From contig JAEBUN010000009.1 of the NCBI GenBank assembly GCA_023014365.1, positions 930,001-994,000 on the forward strand: a stretch of 64,000 bases of DNA, given 5' to 3'. The translations under genes and the position numbers were made by a program. Shown in pieces: positions 54,337 to 64,000 of this stretch. The notes under the pieces are model-generated. The model saw nothing but the letters and a program-made list of their open reading frames with translations, was not told the origin of the DNA and did not search any database. How positions within the stretch are numbered: position 1 is the first letter of the stretch; each line of letters begins with the position of its first letter. The stretch is from Lepiota brunneoincarnata. Its lineage: Eukaryota; Basidiomycota; Agaricomycetes; Agaricales; Agaricaceae.

Positions 54337-56363
54337 ATGGAACATTGTTTGATGTTCCGCCTGTTAGGGGAGAGCTGGTAGAGATGGTTACGAAAGTCGT
54401 TGATGGAAGCCGACAATAAATGTATTCAATCCAGACGTATGACATTTTCTGTTTTCAGGTTTAAATAACGAGCTCTTGGTAAAAATTTGTCCCCACTAAC
54501 ACCGGGCAGTGGTTGAAAGATAATCCTCCAGGGGTTTCTTGAAAAAGAAGCAATATTCCGCAAGAATGATTGACCTGCCTCTGCATATCAAAAGGGGATA
54601 CCAGATCTGAAAGACTTCGATTAATAGCCCCAGGAATTCCGAGCGCTCTGAGTCGTTGGTTCCCCGGAGAAAACGGAAGGAACCGAGTTTTGCATAGGGT
54701 GCTGATCGTAGTGGCTGATCTGGGACCGTACTTGAGCTTGACTATTATTTGTTGTGGCCTTGCACACGGCGGGATCTTCAATCTCGGCATTGTTTTCCAG
54801 ACACCAGGCCATAAGGAAGGGTTCCGTCAATGCCATCAGTGTACACGATGTGACCGGCCGTATGCGCGCAGTGTTACGAGAACGAGAGTCAGAGTCGCAG
54901 CCACGTAATATCATTTGGGTATTTGGTGCGTCACTTTGGATCTTCGTGAGAGGCGTAACTGAGGGACTGATGGTGCAAATCGGAGAGTGTTTGGAGTGCG
55001 TCAGCTTTCGGCCTTTGGAGCCTGAATAGAAAAATAGCCCTTAGCACGAAAAGCTGGTTGCTGCTATCGACAGTTTTTACGCTTGATCCCAGTGGATATC
55101 ATTGAACGTAGGACGGCCTCGCTTCTGGCTGAATACGGCAGCGGGATGGGTGACACTATTTTGACTGTATTGTCTCCATCGTCGGGAACGGCTGTTTGAC
55201 CGCTGTGCACCTCCAAGGGCATATACAGGGACATGGAGGAGCAAAGCAAGGGACGAGAGCCAGTGGCCTTGAGACACAATATGTGTAAACTATTGACTCA
55301 ACTGTCAACTTTGTGCGTAACCACGTTCGCGGGAAAAACACGAACTCGGTGGCCGTAATAATTCCCATTAGGAGCTTCCCCAAGGAGCCGCTCTTTCCTC
55401 CTCAGGAGTTCCACTGCAACGTATAGGGCATCTCTAGAACAGGAGACCCCACCACTCCCCGTTTTCGAGAGGCATTTTCACGTCTCGCGTAACAGGCGCC
55501 GGTGAGATACCGCGGCGATTATCAAGCCACACACTGCGAGATCAGATGGCTGTGAATGTCCCGTTCCTTTCTTTCTTGTTGTGAGAGGCCATGATAGTCG
55601 TTTCAGACCCTCTCTGGCCGACTCGGAGACAGTGTATCGTAAACATTCAACAGCGTCCCCCCGCCTTCAACTCTTGTATTCCCGACGTCGGAGAACATAT
55701 TTACCGAGACTGGATCTCAGTGGGACGCCCCATTCATGCTTGGTTCCGTCATTCTCGAGTTGGATGGGTAGAGTTTTCCGCCTGCTTTTTCTGTCTAGAC
55801 ACCTTTCGTGAAGTTGTTCGGCCGTTGAACGGAACTGTCAAGTCGAAAAGTATACGCTCGACAGTCGTGGCGGGAGCTATATATTTATGTCATATCTGAG
55901 GATATTTTTGCCATGAATAGGCGACCTGCCTCCGCTCTATTTTCAGGATATGAGATAATGAAGTGGAACAGCCTTGTGTGCCAGGAGACAAGGCACCTGC
56001 AAGAATGAATGGCAGCAGTGTATGATGCTCCTGAAAGTTGTGGTTCCGCTGCAGCGTCGGACCCGGAGTCTCAATTTCGTGTCATCCTTATGGCCGCACT
56101 GATGCACTCGCCATCAGATCAGACTGAGTGGTCCATGTGATCAAATCATTCATTGGTCGTAATGACGTTGCGAGTCGAGCAAAGTCAACGATGACTGAAT
56201 ACTAAAGCATTCTGTTCCTGGCAGTTCCGTACTTCCACCCGACCAGTCCGAGAATATGCTACGTAGAAAAACCTGAATCTCGTCTACCCTTGATATGCGC
56301 TCCAAGGAATTCAGTCCATGGCGGTTGGGGAATGAGCGGTAATACGTGTCTGTGGCGGTTTCG
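54337..56363. other. 2 kb stretch without a recognisable gene
   Basis: Between the GH28 and USO1 stops. Open frames of about 100 codons exist on both strands (for example plus 54570-54908 and 55591-55899), but none shows motifs, convincing splice partners or a family I know. It may hold a decayed gene or a lineage-specific small gene. Confidence 0.35.
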
Positions 56364-59300
56364 TCATTGATCATCATCCTCTTCCTCAGCCTCATCCTCT
56401 GATACTTCCAGTCCAGCGCCTTTGAGCTTTGCCTTGTCACGCTTCCTCTTATTGGTAACCTCATCCAACAACACTAGCAGATCCTCTTGCTCTTTTTCTG
56501 TTTCCTTTCGTTTCTCCTCGGAGGCCGATAATAGGGTGGTTAGTTCCGTAACCCGTTTCTGGAGCTGAGATACCTAGTCGCTGTCAGCTTCCACTAGAAG
56601 TTCTTCATTGGGTTCCCCTCACCTCGTCTTGATTCGTACTCGGCCGCTCCTTCAATTGCTTTTCTAGTGTTTCAATCTCTACTGCTTGTTTGCGTATCAT
56701 ATCACGCAAAGACGCCACCAACATAGCCGTTTCCGGGTTCTGTCCTGAAAAAAAAATCAAGGGGATAAATAAAGTGCTGAAATTGCGAATACTGAAACGG
56801 GGCATTTACCAGCTGAGGTTGATAATTGTTCGGGATTGGTAGGAAAGCCTCGTTGGATAGTATCTACATTTCCAGTACGGTGAGCCAGTATGGCCAAGGA
56901 TATTGAAACGTTCATTCTCACAGTAATTGGACTTCCAGAAATCTATAAAGGCCCAGTCAAACCATATCTCTCCCTCTTCTTGATCTGCTTGCTTCAGCCC
57001 TGCTGTCCCTGGCTTTGTAGAAAGTGGGGAGGATTGTACGACACTGTCAGGGCCGACTGCCCTGAAACGGTCATCTTCTCGCAAGCGAGAAACTTGCGCA
57101 ATCAAATTGTCGATGCCCAATCGATTGATGATCGGGTGGATTGTGGCTCTTGATATGATGAGATCTCATAGCGAGCTGGGCATATGCGCTCACCTTGTGA
57201 TCTCCCCGGGCTCCCGGTTGAACTCATAACATATACCTAGCAGGAAGGCGCATAGCGAAGGGACGAGAGTCTCTGCCTCTGACACTTGGTTGACTGGCTC
57301 CACCAACTGTGAGCAACAATGTCAATATGGCATACACACACAACAGGCTTGGAAGTCTCTTACCGTTCCCAATCCACCGGCGTCAAGGAAGTCTCGGACC
57401 GAGTTGGGGTCTTCCCAGAGCCACTGACTTAAGAGGCACAGATACCCGATTGCGACGCGATCCCACTCCCGCGTTTCTCTGTCTGAGGCATCGGGGCGCC
57501 CACGAGCAAGAAGAGTGAGAGAAAGGTTCTCGCTCAAGATTTGGATTAGGGCCTGAGGCAGCTCATCGTCATCTGGCTCATTTGGCGCGACAGGCGGTGT
57601 ACCATCGGCGGGCACAAAGAGCTGGCCTCCTTCTGGGCCCGATTGCAAATGAAGCGGACCAGGTTTTATTGACCGAGCAGAGGATTTGGATCGAGGTGAT
57701 GACCGTAGAAGATGTGCGAAAAGAAGGCAAGCAAAATATGTCGAGGAAATCTGGGCAAGATTCACGTTCGATGTATCGGGCGGAGACGCAAGAGCGTGCA
57801 AAAGAGGTGTTATGGGCGGGGCATTGCCTATTGTCTGCGACATTGTCATGCTCCGGGTGAGGACGACTACTTATTATGACGCACCTTCACTGGGCAACAT
57901 GGCCTGCAGAATTGCATGCCTGATTTCATCCTTGTCTACAAAGTTCTGAGACCAATCAACTAATGAAAGTACGGCGTCATCGTGACCGTACCTCGAATAC
58001 CTTTGCCGCGGCGACGCGGAGTTCCAACCCGTCCTTGAGCCGTTTAAGCACCATCGAGACCATTGTATTCTCCATGAAGAGCAATTTCTACAAGAGCATC
58101 GAGCGCAGAAGCAGGCTCTAGGCGGTCCCATTCTTCACCGTTGGTTTCGGGGACGGGCATGTATGGTGTCACTAGGATATCCGATAGTGGAAATTCATGC
58201 TGCTGACGGGGAGGAGGCGGAAGTGACTGATTGGTCGAGTGAGATAAGGTAGGGTTCTGCCAGCGTAAACATATATTACCTGTGTCTTGAGCTTGGTGGG
58301 GGCATTGGAGGCAAGGGCTATCTCGACAAGGCATCGCATGTAACCGAATGCAGCTCTGGGACTAGCTTTACGGAATTAACAAGTCAACTAAGCAAGAAAT
58401 TTGACTGACACTGTTCCCTTTAGTACCAATAAGCATACCCAACATTCCAATCACGAGGCTGGCATTGGCAGCTTTCTGGTCATCCCAGAATTGCAAAGCG
58501 AATTCCTGTGGTGCCGGCTCACGAAGCTGGATTGTATGAGGAAAAGAAAGCAGCGAGCACAGGACTGGTGGTAGCTGAGTCTCTCTGAAGTAGCTCTTGG
58601 CAATACAAATGAGTCTGAGCTCTACAGGGTAAACCTTAGTAGATTATACGAACCTGGTTCGAGGTATTGAAACGTAGCAATCCGTCAACACAGGTCAAGG
58701 CCGCCTGTGAGACAACACCGCCCTCTACCCCACCCTCTTGTGTCATGATATTGAACAACTTCTCAAATGCACCTTCGAAAGCGAGGACCTTTTGTATATC
58801 CTGATTTTGTGCGATTCAATGCTTGAACCATGGTCAGAGCCTCTATGATACATGAGTGGAAGATTTGGCAGGTTATAGTCTGGACACCGACCATTTCTAA
58901 TGATCTCCCTTTTGTCATCGAGTACCAAGATGACACTCCGCGGACCAGCAGAGACTTTGACAAAATAGCCTTGTACTACTTGACGCTTGTTCTGCAGAAG
59001 GAGGGCGAGGAACTGGATAGTCGCAAAACGGGTATAGAAGTTGTTGTCACCCAACAAGGTAAACAACGTATGAACAGTCTTCTCTGTTGCAAGGACGGCA
59101 TCGGAATACTTGTACCCTAGCTCTTTACCCAAATCACCAGTCTCGCACAGGATGGTCAAAGTCTCCAGTACAGCCCTCCCAATATCGGCGTCAATTTCAG
59201 CATCAGAAGTGAGTACATCCAACAGTCCTGAAAGGGCACGATCCCCCACTTCTTGCTTATGATCACGGGAGAGACCCTTCAAAGCCAAGACGGCCGCGCG

Positions 59301-59423
59301 ACGATCAGCGAGGAGAGTTGCGGGTGATAAACGGTCGCTAAGCCGGCCTATTGTTTCCGAGGCAGTTTGGGGTACCCCTGTGGGGCCTCGAAGGGCAACA
59401 TAAGTTTGCGAGAAGAACTCCAT
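56364..59423 (-). CDS. USO1: USO1/p115 vesicle-tethering protein
   Basis: Twelve exons: 59423..58892, 58842..58654, 58595..58412, 58353..58280, 58256..57992, 57945..57885, 57827..57364, 57306..57194, 57148..56922, 56863..56810, 56744..56623, 56573..56364; ~830 aa after correction. The armadillo head (SETIGRLSDRLSPATLLADRRAAVLALKG, split for length) contains DNNFYTRFATIQFLALLLQNK. Later blocks: REWDRVAIGYLCLLSQWLWEDP, GICYEFNREPGEIT, RLREDDRFRAVGPDSV. A coiled coil and acidic end (GLEVSEDEAEEEDDD) follow. Tethers ER-derived vesicles to the Golgi. The tail is short compared with yeast Uso1. Frame breaks: Ser TCA/TCG doublet 58801-58802 and an extra G near 58071. The 23 nt gap 58257-58279 is too short for a normal intron. 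Confidence 0.85.
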
Positions 59424-60268
59424 ACGAGGGTGGACAAATGAGTGCGTTGGGGGTGAGGTTTACGAGTCTCCCCACGTGCCTGGTTTACCCAAATATGGCA
59501 TATTGTTTTTCTCAGACTCTCATTCAGGGTCCTCTTGTGCTCAAAAAACCTTCCTCTCCAGGTTACTTTTTATTACCAGGGCTATCCAGAGCTCTCTCAG
59601 GGAATTCAACTCGTCCAAAAGCACGCACCAGGCCCAATCCGAATGTCCCTCGCAACCGCTGCATTGCCTCCCGGAACACAGGTCCTCATCAGCGGTTTCG
59701 AGCCGAGAGACGTGCGATGAACGGACTCCTTCAAGTGCTCGGTTGCTACCCGTCATATCCAAGATTAGCATTCTGGAACTTATTTCCACTCCAGCCCCAT
59801 TTTCTCCAGTGCAACGTTAAACTCTGCTGACTGTATGTATGCAAGGATCACTTGTCACTGTCGGGCAGGGATCGCTTGTACGGCCAGGGCCATCACACAT
59901 ACATATCGAGTTTTCAAGACTCAATCTCATCTCACCCTCGGACTTTTTTGACATCTCTCTCTCAAATTTGCTAATCAGCAACGGCAAATGGCACGACGCA
60001 ACCTGGGCAGGACATGCAGTTTTGCTACTTGCACCCCAAGGTGGCTTACAAAAGAGGCTACACCTGTGATCCCAGATAATTTGATTCCGAGGGACACGAC
60101 ACGCCCTGGGCGCAAACAAATGATATCCCAATTCATTAAAGAAATTTCTCATCGCCAGGGACTGGGCACGACATATTTGTTAATGGTGAAATCTCAGGTC
60201 CGCCATCACGTACCCGCTGGAGGATATATAGAGCCACACGACCAAGGGAGACGGGTTGTTAGGTTTCA
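59424..60268. promoter_or_regulatory. Divergent promoter region, USO1 / P450, with TATA element
   Basis: 845 bp. ATATATAG at 60224-60231 is about 40 bp upstream of the P450 ATG, a good TATA box. A plus-strand frame at 59535-59720 (VTFYYQGYPELSQGIQLVQ...) looks protein-like but has no clear start, splice partner or family, so I do not call it a gene. Confidence 0.4.
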
Positions 60269-62627
60269 ATGGCTCACGCCTTAATCCTGCTCGCCGCCCT
60301 AGTGCTCCTCATAGCACGCATCCTCTATCGTAGGCTCACCCGCATATCCATTGCCCACGTCCCTGGACCCAGCTCGGAGAGCTTTGTGTTCGGTAGTACT
60401 TCCTCCCCTCGGAACATTTATACGTGCTAACGTACGGGCAAGGTAACCTATGCGAGCTACTGCAGAGCCAGGTTGGGGAGGTGCGTCTTCAGACGTGTGA
60501 GTTGGCGATTGGCTGACGTCCACCTAGGCGGAATTTAAGTGGCAAGAGACATACGGCGATGTCGTCAGATTCAGAGGCGCGTTTGGCGTGAGCTTCTCAT
60601 GTATCTATGATATAGCTCGGGCAGCTGATTTTATATCAGGAAGATCGTCTCATGATATCTGATCCCAAGGCCCTTCAATATATATATTTAACCTCAGGGT
60701 ACAATTTCCAGAAGCAGCCGGAGAGGAGAGCCATCTCTGAGTTAATTTCCGGGAAAGGCATAATATGGGCGGATGGTGAGTCTAGAACATCTTGTTCGTC
60801 ACACTGCGCAGTTTGATCTTCTCCGCCTCCATACAGGTGATGATCACAAGAGACATCGTAAAATCCTGCTACCTGGATTTGGTGTGCACGAATCCAAGGC
60901 GTTCGCTCCCGTATTTAGCAGTTACGCCTCAAAAGTGTGTTAACTCCACCTCTACCACCGCTGATCCAGATCGCTTACCAGCTTGACAGGTTGTCGAGAA
61001 GTGGAAAGACATTATCGCGAACCAAGGTGGGGAGCCAGCAGTATTTGATATCCCTGCTTGGCTCTCGCGCGCTACGCTCGACTCGATTGGTGTCGGTTAG
61101 TCCCAAACAATTTGGACTGCCTAACGGCAACTTCTGACGAGGCTCAAAAGCTGCTTTTGATTACCACTTCGGCTCATTGGATGATTCGAATAACGTAGTC
61201 ACCAGTGTCTGGAAAGACGTGTTGTAAGGTCCCAGGCTTCCTTGCACCCACCACTACCCTAACGCCTGGGGACAACACACAGGACCTCAACCTTTGGCTC
61301 ACTCACGAGGCGTGATATTTTCGCTCAGGCAGTTATACAGTACCTCCCTTTCAGTCTTCTCTCGCGTATCCCGAACCCGAAAATGAAACATATGCGCTTT
61401 GCCGGGAAAGTACTCACCGAGGTGGCAAAATCCCTCATTATGGAGAAGACCGAGGCTGTCAACAAGGGGAAAGGCGCGCGCGACATTATGAGTATACTTG
61501 GTAAGTCCTGTTACCCCAGCGGCTTTGAACGCACCCACTAATGACGAAACTCAAACTGTTCCGACAGTCAAAGCCAACCTCTCTTCGAACAAAATGACTC
61601 AGCTAAGCGAGGAAGAAATGCTAGCGCAAATGAGGTTCGCAGCTATCTCAGGTACTAATGAACACTAGGATTTACAATCTGGGACCTGACTCCAGAACGC
61701 TTCTGCTGGCGGGCCACGAAACGACTTCAAATAGCATTGCATGGACACTATTTGAAATCTCCAAACGTCCGAAAATACAGACTCTGCTTCGTCGCGAAAT
61801 CAATAAAAAGATGCAAGAGATCCACCTGCGAGGGGACACCGAATTTGCGGCCACGGACTATGACTCTATGCCCTACTTGAACGCTGTTGTCAGGGTTAGT
61901 AACTTCGAGTTTTCAGTTGGTTTTCATCATGCGCACCATCCAACAGGAGTCCCTCCGGTACGACCCTCCAACCTACAACTCGTTCCGCCAAGCATCACGA
62001 GACGATATCCTCCCGCTCTCTAAACCGATCACTACGACAACCGGTGAAGTCATCACCAAACTCCCTATCCCCAAGGGCGTTAGAATCACTACTTCCATAG
62101 GTGCATATAATAGGTGAAACAAGCACTGTTACTATATCCATGATACGACGCGCTAACAATGATGGGCCGATATCATAGGAACAAAGATGTATTTGGTCCC
62201 GATGCAGACGAATTCAATCCTGATAGGTGGCTTCGAGAGGGTGGGATTGGCAAGGGCGTCTCTGTGGGCGTCTACAGCCACATGTGAGTGTTGAAACTAA
62301 CCCTTTTCTAATTAATGATAACTCATCGTTACTGTTGGACAGGCTGACCTTTGCTGCTGGGATAAGGTAACTCGTGATCCTCTCAAGCTCCACTTACATT
62401 GTTCACCGAAGCCATTCCATAGATCATGCATAGGCTGGAGATTTGCCGTCATTGAGCTGCAAGCATTTCTTGTGGAGCTTGTTGCCAATTTTGAGTTTTC
62501 GCTGACACCAGAAGCCCAGAGGCTTCGAAGGGAAGCGTGCTTTGTAATGATACCGACGATCGAGGGTGAAGTGGAGAAAGGGTGTCAATTGCCATTAAGG
62601 ATAAGCATAGCTCCCAGAGACGACTAG
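60269..62627 (+). CDS. Cytochrome P450 monooxygenase
   Basis: Fourteen exons: 60269..60392, 60443..60480, 60528..60587, 60640..60775, 60837..60934, 60990..61095, 61151..61223, 61283..61500, 61568..61634, 61696..61894, 61947..62113, 62179..62283, 62343..62366, 62423..62627; 1620 nt, 539 aa, in frame. N-terminal ER anchor MAHALILLAALVLLIARILY, then Pro-rich hinge HVPGPSS. I-helix LLLAGHETTSN (AGxET), K-helix ESLR, PERF-like FNPDRW and heme loop FAAGIRSCIGWRFAV with the axial Cys. WADGDDHKRHRKILLPGF is the C-helix region with W/HxxxR. Resembles CYP families (CYP5xxx type) expanded in basidiomycetes for xenobiotic or secondary metabolism; the substrate is unknown. Confidence 0.94.
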
Positions 62628-62803
62628 TGGCTGATTGATATTTTTATTTACCTGCGGGGTTTTTTTGATATACTAGACCACCCTTCGTCATACAGTTTCG
62701 TTCTGGCGCCGGTTATTAGGAATATTTACAAAGATTAGGCGCGTAATATAAGGAGACATAAGTTAACGAGATCCATCCGGCAGAGAGACGTAGTGTCCAT
62801 GTA

Positions 62804-64000
62804 TCACATTGCTTGACCTATTGTCAAAGATTCCGTCCACTGTTTCAAGAGCGTTCGCCGTACTGCCTCCCGACTGATAAGAGACACAAACTCCAACACT
62901 CTCCAAACATCTTGAAAATTGCTTGCAAGTCCCTAGGCTTATCCGAACGACACCAAGCTCTCGCCCCATATGGCGTTCGAAGTCCTTCAGGGTCACACCC
63001 GGATAAAGCTTACGCATATCTTCCTCAATTCCGAGGATGGTGGCTGCACCACCTGGATTGCACATACAGCCTGTCCGTAGAGATATTTTGTGCTTTGAGG
63101 CTGTATACTCGATGAAAGAGTTTGGTAAGAGTTCGCCATCAGGCTGGAAACGAAATTGTCAGACCAAACCCAGCGGCGATGGTGTGATAAGAAGACTGAC
63201 GCCCAGGAAGAGAAGAGATACTGTAGATCCAGGTATCTGCTTGGTCGCCGACGGATTTCAGCCGTCGGCTCGGTAATCGAGATAGAATATTCACGACCGG
63301 GCGTTTAGTTGTGTCGTGACGGATTTGCGCAAGGGTGGAAGTCAAGAAATGAAGGAGACAGGACAGGCGCAAAGGTAAGAAAGGTAGATATGCGGAAAGG
63401 AACCGTAGGCCATCAGTAATGGCAGGTAGGGTCAGGTAGTTGATTGTTCCATCCTGCGGAAAATCTATTTTAGCATAATGCCAGATAGTATTGTGTCTCG
63501 TCACTGACCTCAAACTGTTCATGAAGCTCATGAGCTCTAGTGACAATGGTTCCTGGCACCTGAACCACGTCTACGGTGCCACCGGCGAACCAAGGGCGCT
63601 GGAGCTGGGAAAGGAAGGAATTTTTAATTATCAGTGCTCCGACCCCCGTTGGAAAGCCGAACATCTTGTAAAAGGAGATGGCCACCGCATCAACATCAGT
63701 GGCTGAAAGCGAAAAGAGGGAGGTTGGTGCGAGGGCTGCAGCATCTAAAAGAGTGTGATACCCCAAGGAGGCAGCATAATCAACCAGGGACAAACTGATT
63801 TTGCTATTGGTAACGTTGGATTGGCCCGTCATCACGAAAAGTGCGGGTGCGAGGTCTTTTGACTGGGGCTTATTACGCAACAGCACAGTCTATGACGCAA
63901 GATTTGAATATAATTATCCAGGGTTGAAGAGACACAACTGACTTTCGCTGAAGTCACATCCATACCTCCGACGGGGGTAGAGGCGATGTATGTCGTCTGA
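62804..64000 (-). CDS. Class-V aminotransferase fold (cysteine desulfurase / Moco-sulfurase-like), 5' part outside the window
   Basis: Minus-strand gene entering from the right edge. Exons 64000..63966 (open), 63889..63509, 63453..63201, 63143..62804. PLP-enzyme features: ALFVMTGQSNVTNSK, then LLDAAALAPTSLFSLSATDVDAVAISFYKMFGFPTG (split), where the Asp in DAAAL binds the pyridine N and SFYKMFG holds the Schiff-base Lys. Then GVGALIIK, FAGGTVDVVQVPG, HEQFEDGTINYLTLPAI and RTGCMCNPGGAAT with Cys residues where the desulfurase active Cys lies. GC.CNPG is characteristic of molybdenum-cofactor-sulfurase-like proteins. No MOSC domain follows. Frame doublets at 63231-63232 (Thr ACC/ACT) and 62930-62931 (Gly GGG/GGA). 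Confidence 0.85.

Noticed and set aside
59535..59720. Small protein gene between USO1 and the P450
   Set aside because: The peptide looks plausible but has no clear start, splice partner, or known family, so support is too weak.
60935..60989. Missing base in the P450 after SYASK
   Set aside because: Using the acceptor CTTGACAG (ending 60989) instead of TTACCAG gives an in-frame SYASKVVEKW.

Overview
The window comes from a mushroom-forming basidiomycete (Agaricomycetes type). Nearly every gene is cut by many 45-70 nt GT-AG introns with CTNAY-like branch points. The gene content fits too: TKL-type kinases, small BTB proteins, cellular RNA-dependent RNA polymerases of the RNAi pathway, GH28 pectinase, cytochrome P450 and a full set of eukaryotic housekeeping genes. 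I rebuilt 25 protein-coding genes exon by exon. No tRNA, rRNA, CRISPR array or transposon was recognised.

Layout. 1-7.7 kb: left-truncated PEP-mutase/isocitrate-lyase-family gene, EEP nuclease, BTB protein, TMEM70-like mitochondrial protein and dynactin subunit 5. 8-19 kb: mitochondrial HSP70, peroxisomal APH-type kinase, alpha/beta hydrolase with a long tail, TKL kinase with a zinc finger, omega-type GST. 19-28 kb: TRAPPC11, a HUB1 ubiquitin-like gene with an extraordinary micro-exon array, a polytopic membrane protein. 28-37 kb: coiled-coil hypothetical, calponin-homology/TKL kinase fusion, RdRP copy 1. 37-48 kb: NADH pyrophosphatase, PalI/SUR7 protein, GEP4, clathrin light chain, monoacylglycerol lipase, mitochondrial ABC transporter, second BTB protein. 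48-64 kb: RdRP copy 2, GH28, USO1/p115, P450, and a right-truncated class-V aminotransferase. Many neighbours are divergent and share 60-90 bp promoters.

Best lead. The HUB1/UBL5 gene (minus strand, 24334-25529) packs 16 exons into 1.2 kb. Its first thirteen exons are 18 or 21 nt long, all phase 0, and are separated by 45-52 nt introns that resemble each other. Together they encode an 80-residue charged repeat in front of the ubiquitin-like fold. HUB1 is itself a splicing modulator, so this looks like a micro-exon gene whose product could feed back on its own splicing.

Sequence quality. About ten genes, including essential ones such as mitochondrial HSP70, carry isolated +1 frameshifts. At 14 of them the surplus base sits in a codon third position as a C/T or A/G doublet, and either base alone gives the same amino acid. 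That is what a dikaryon assembly would show if both alleles of heterozygous synonymous sites were written into the consensus. I treat these genes as intact and give coordinates of each doublet. A few other 1-nt indels lie in homopolymers.
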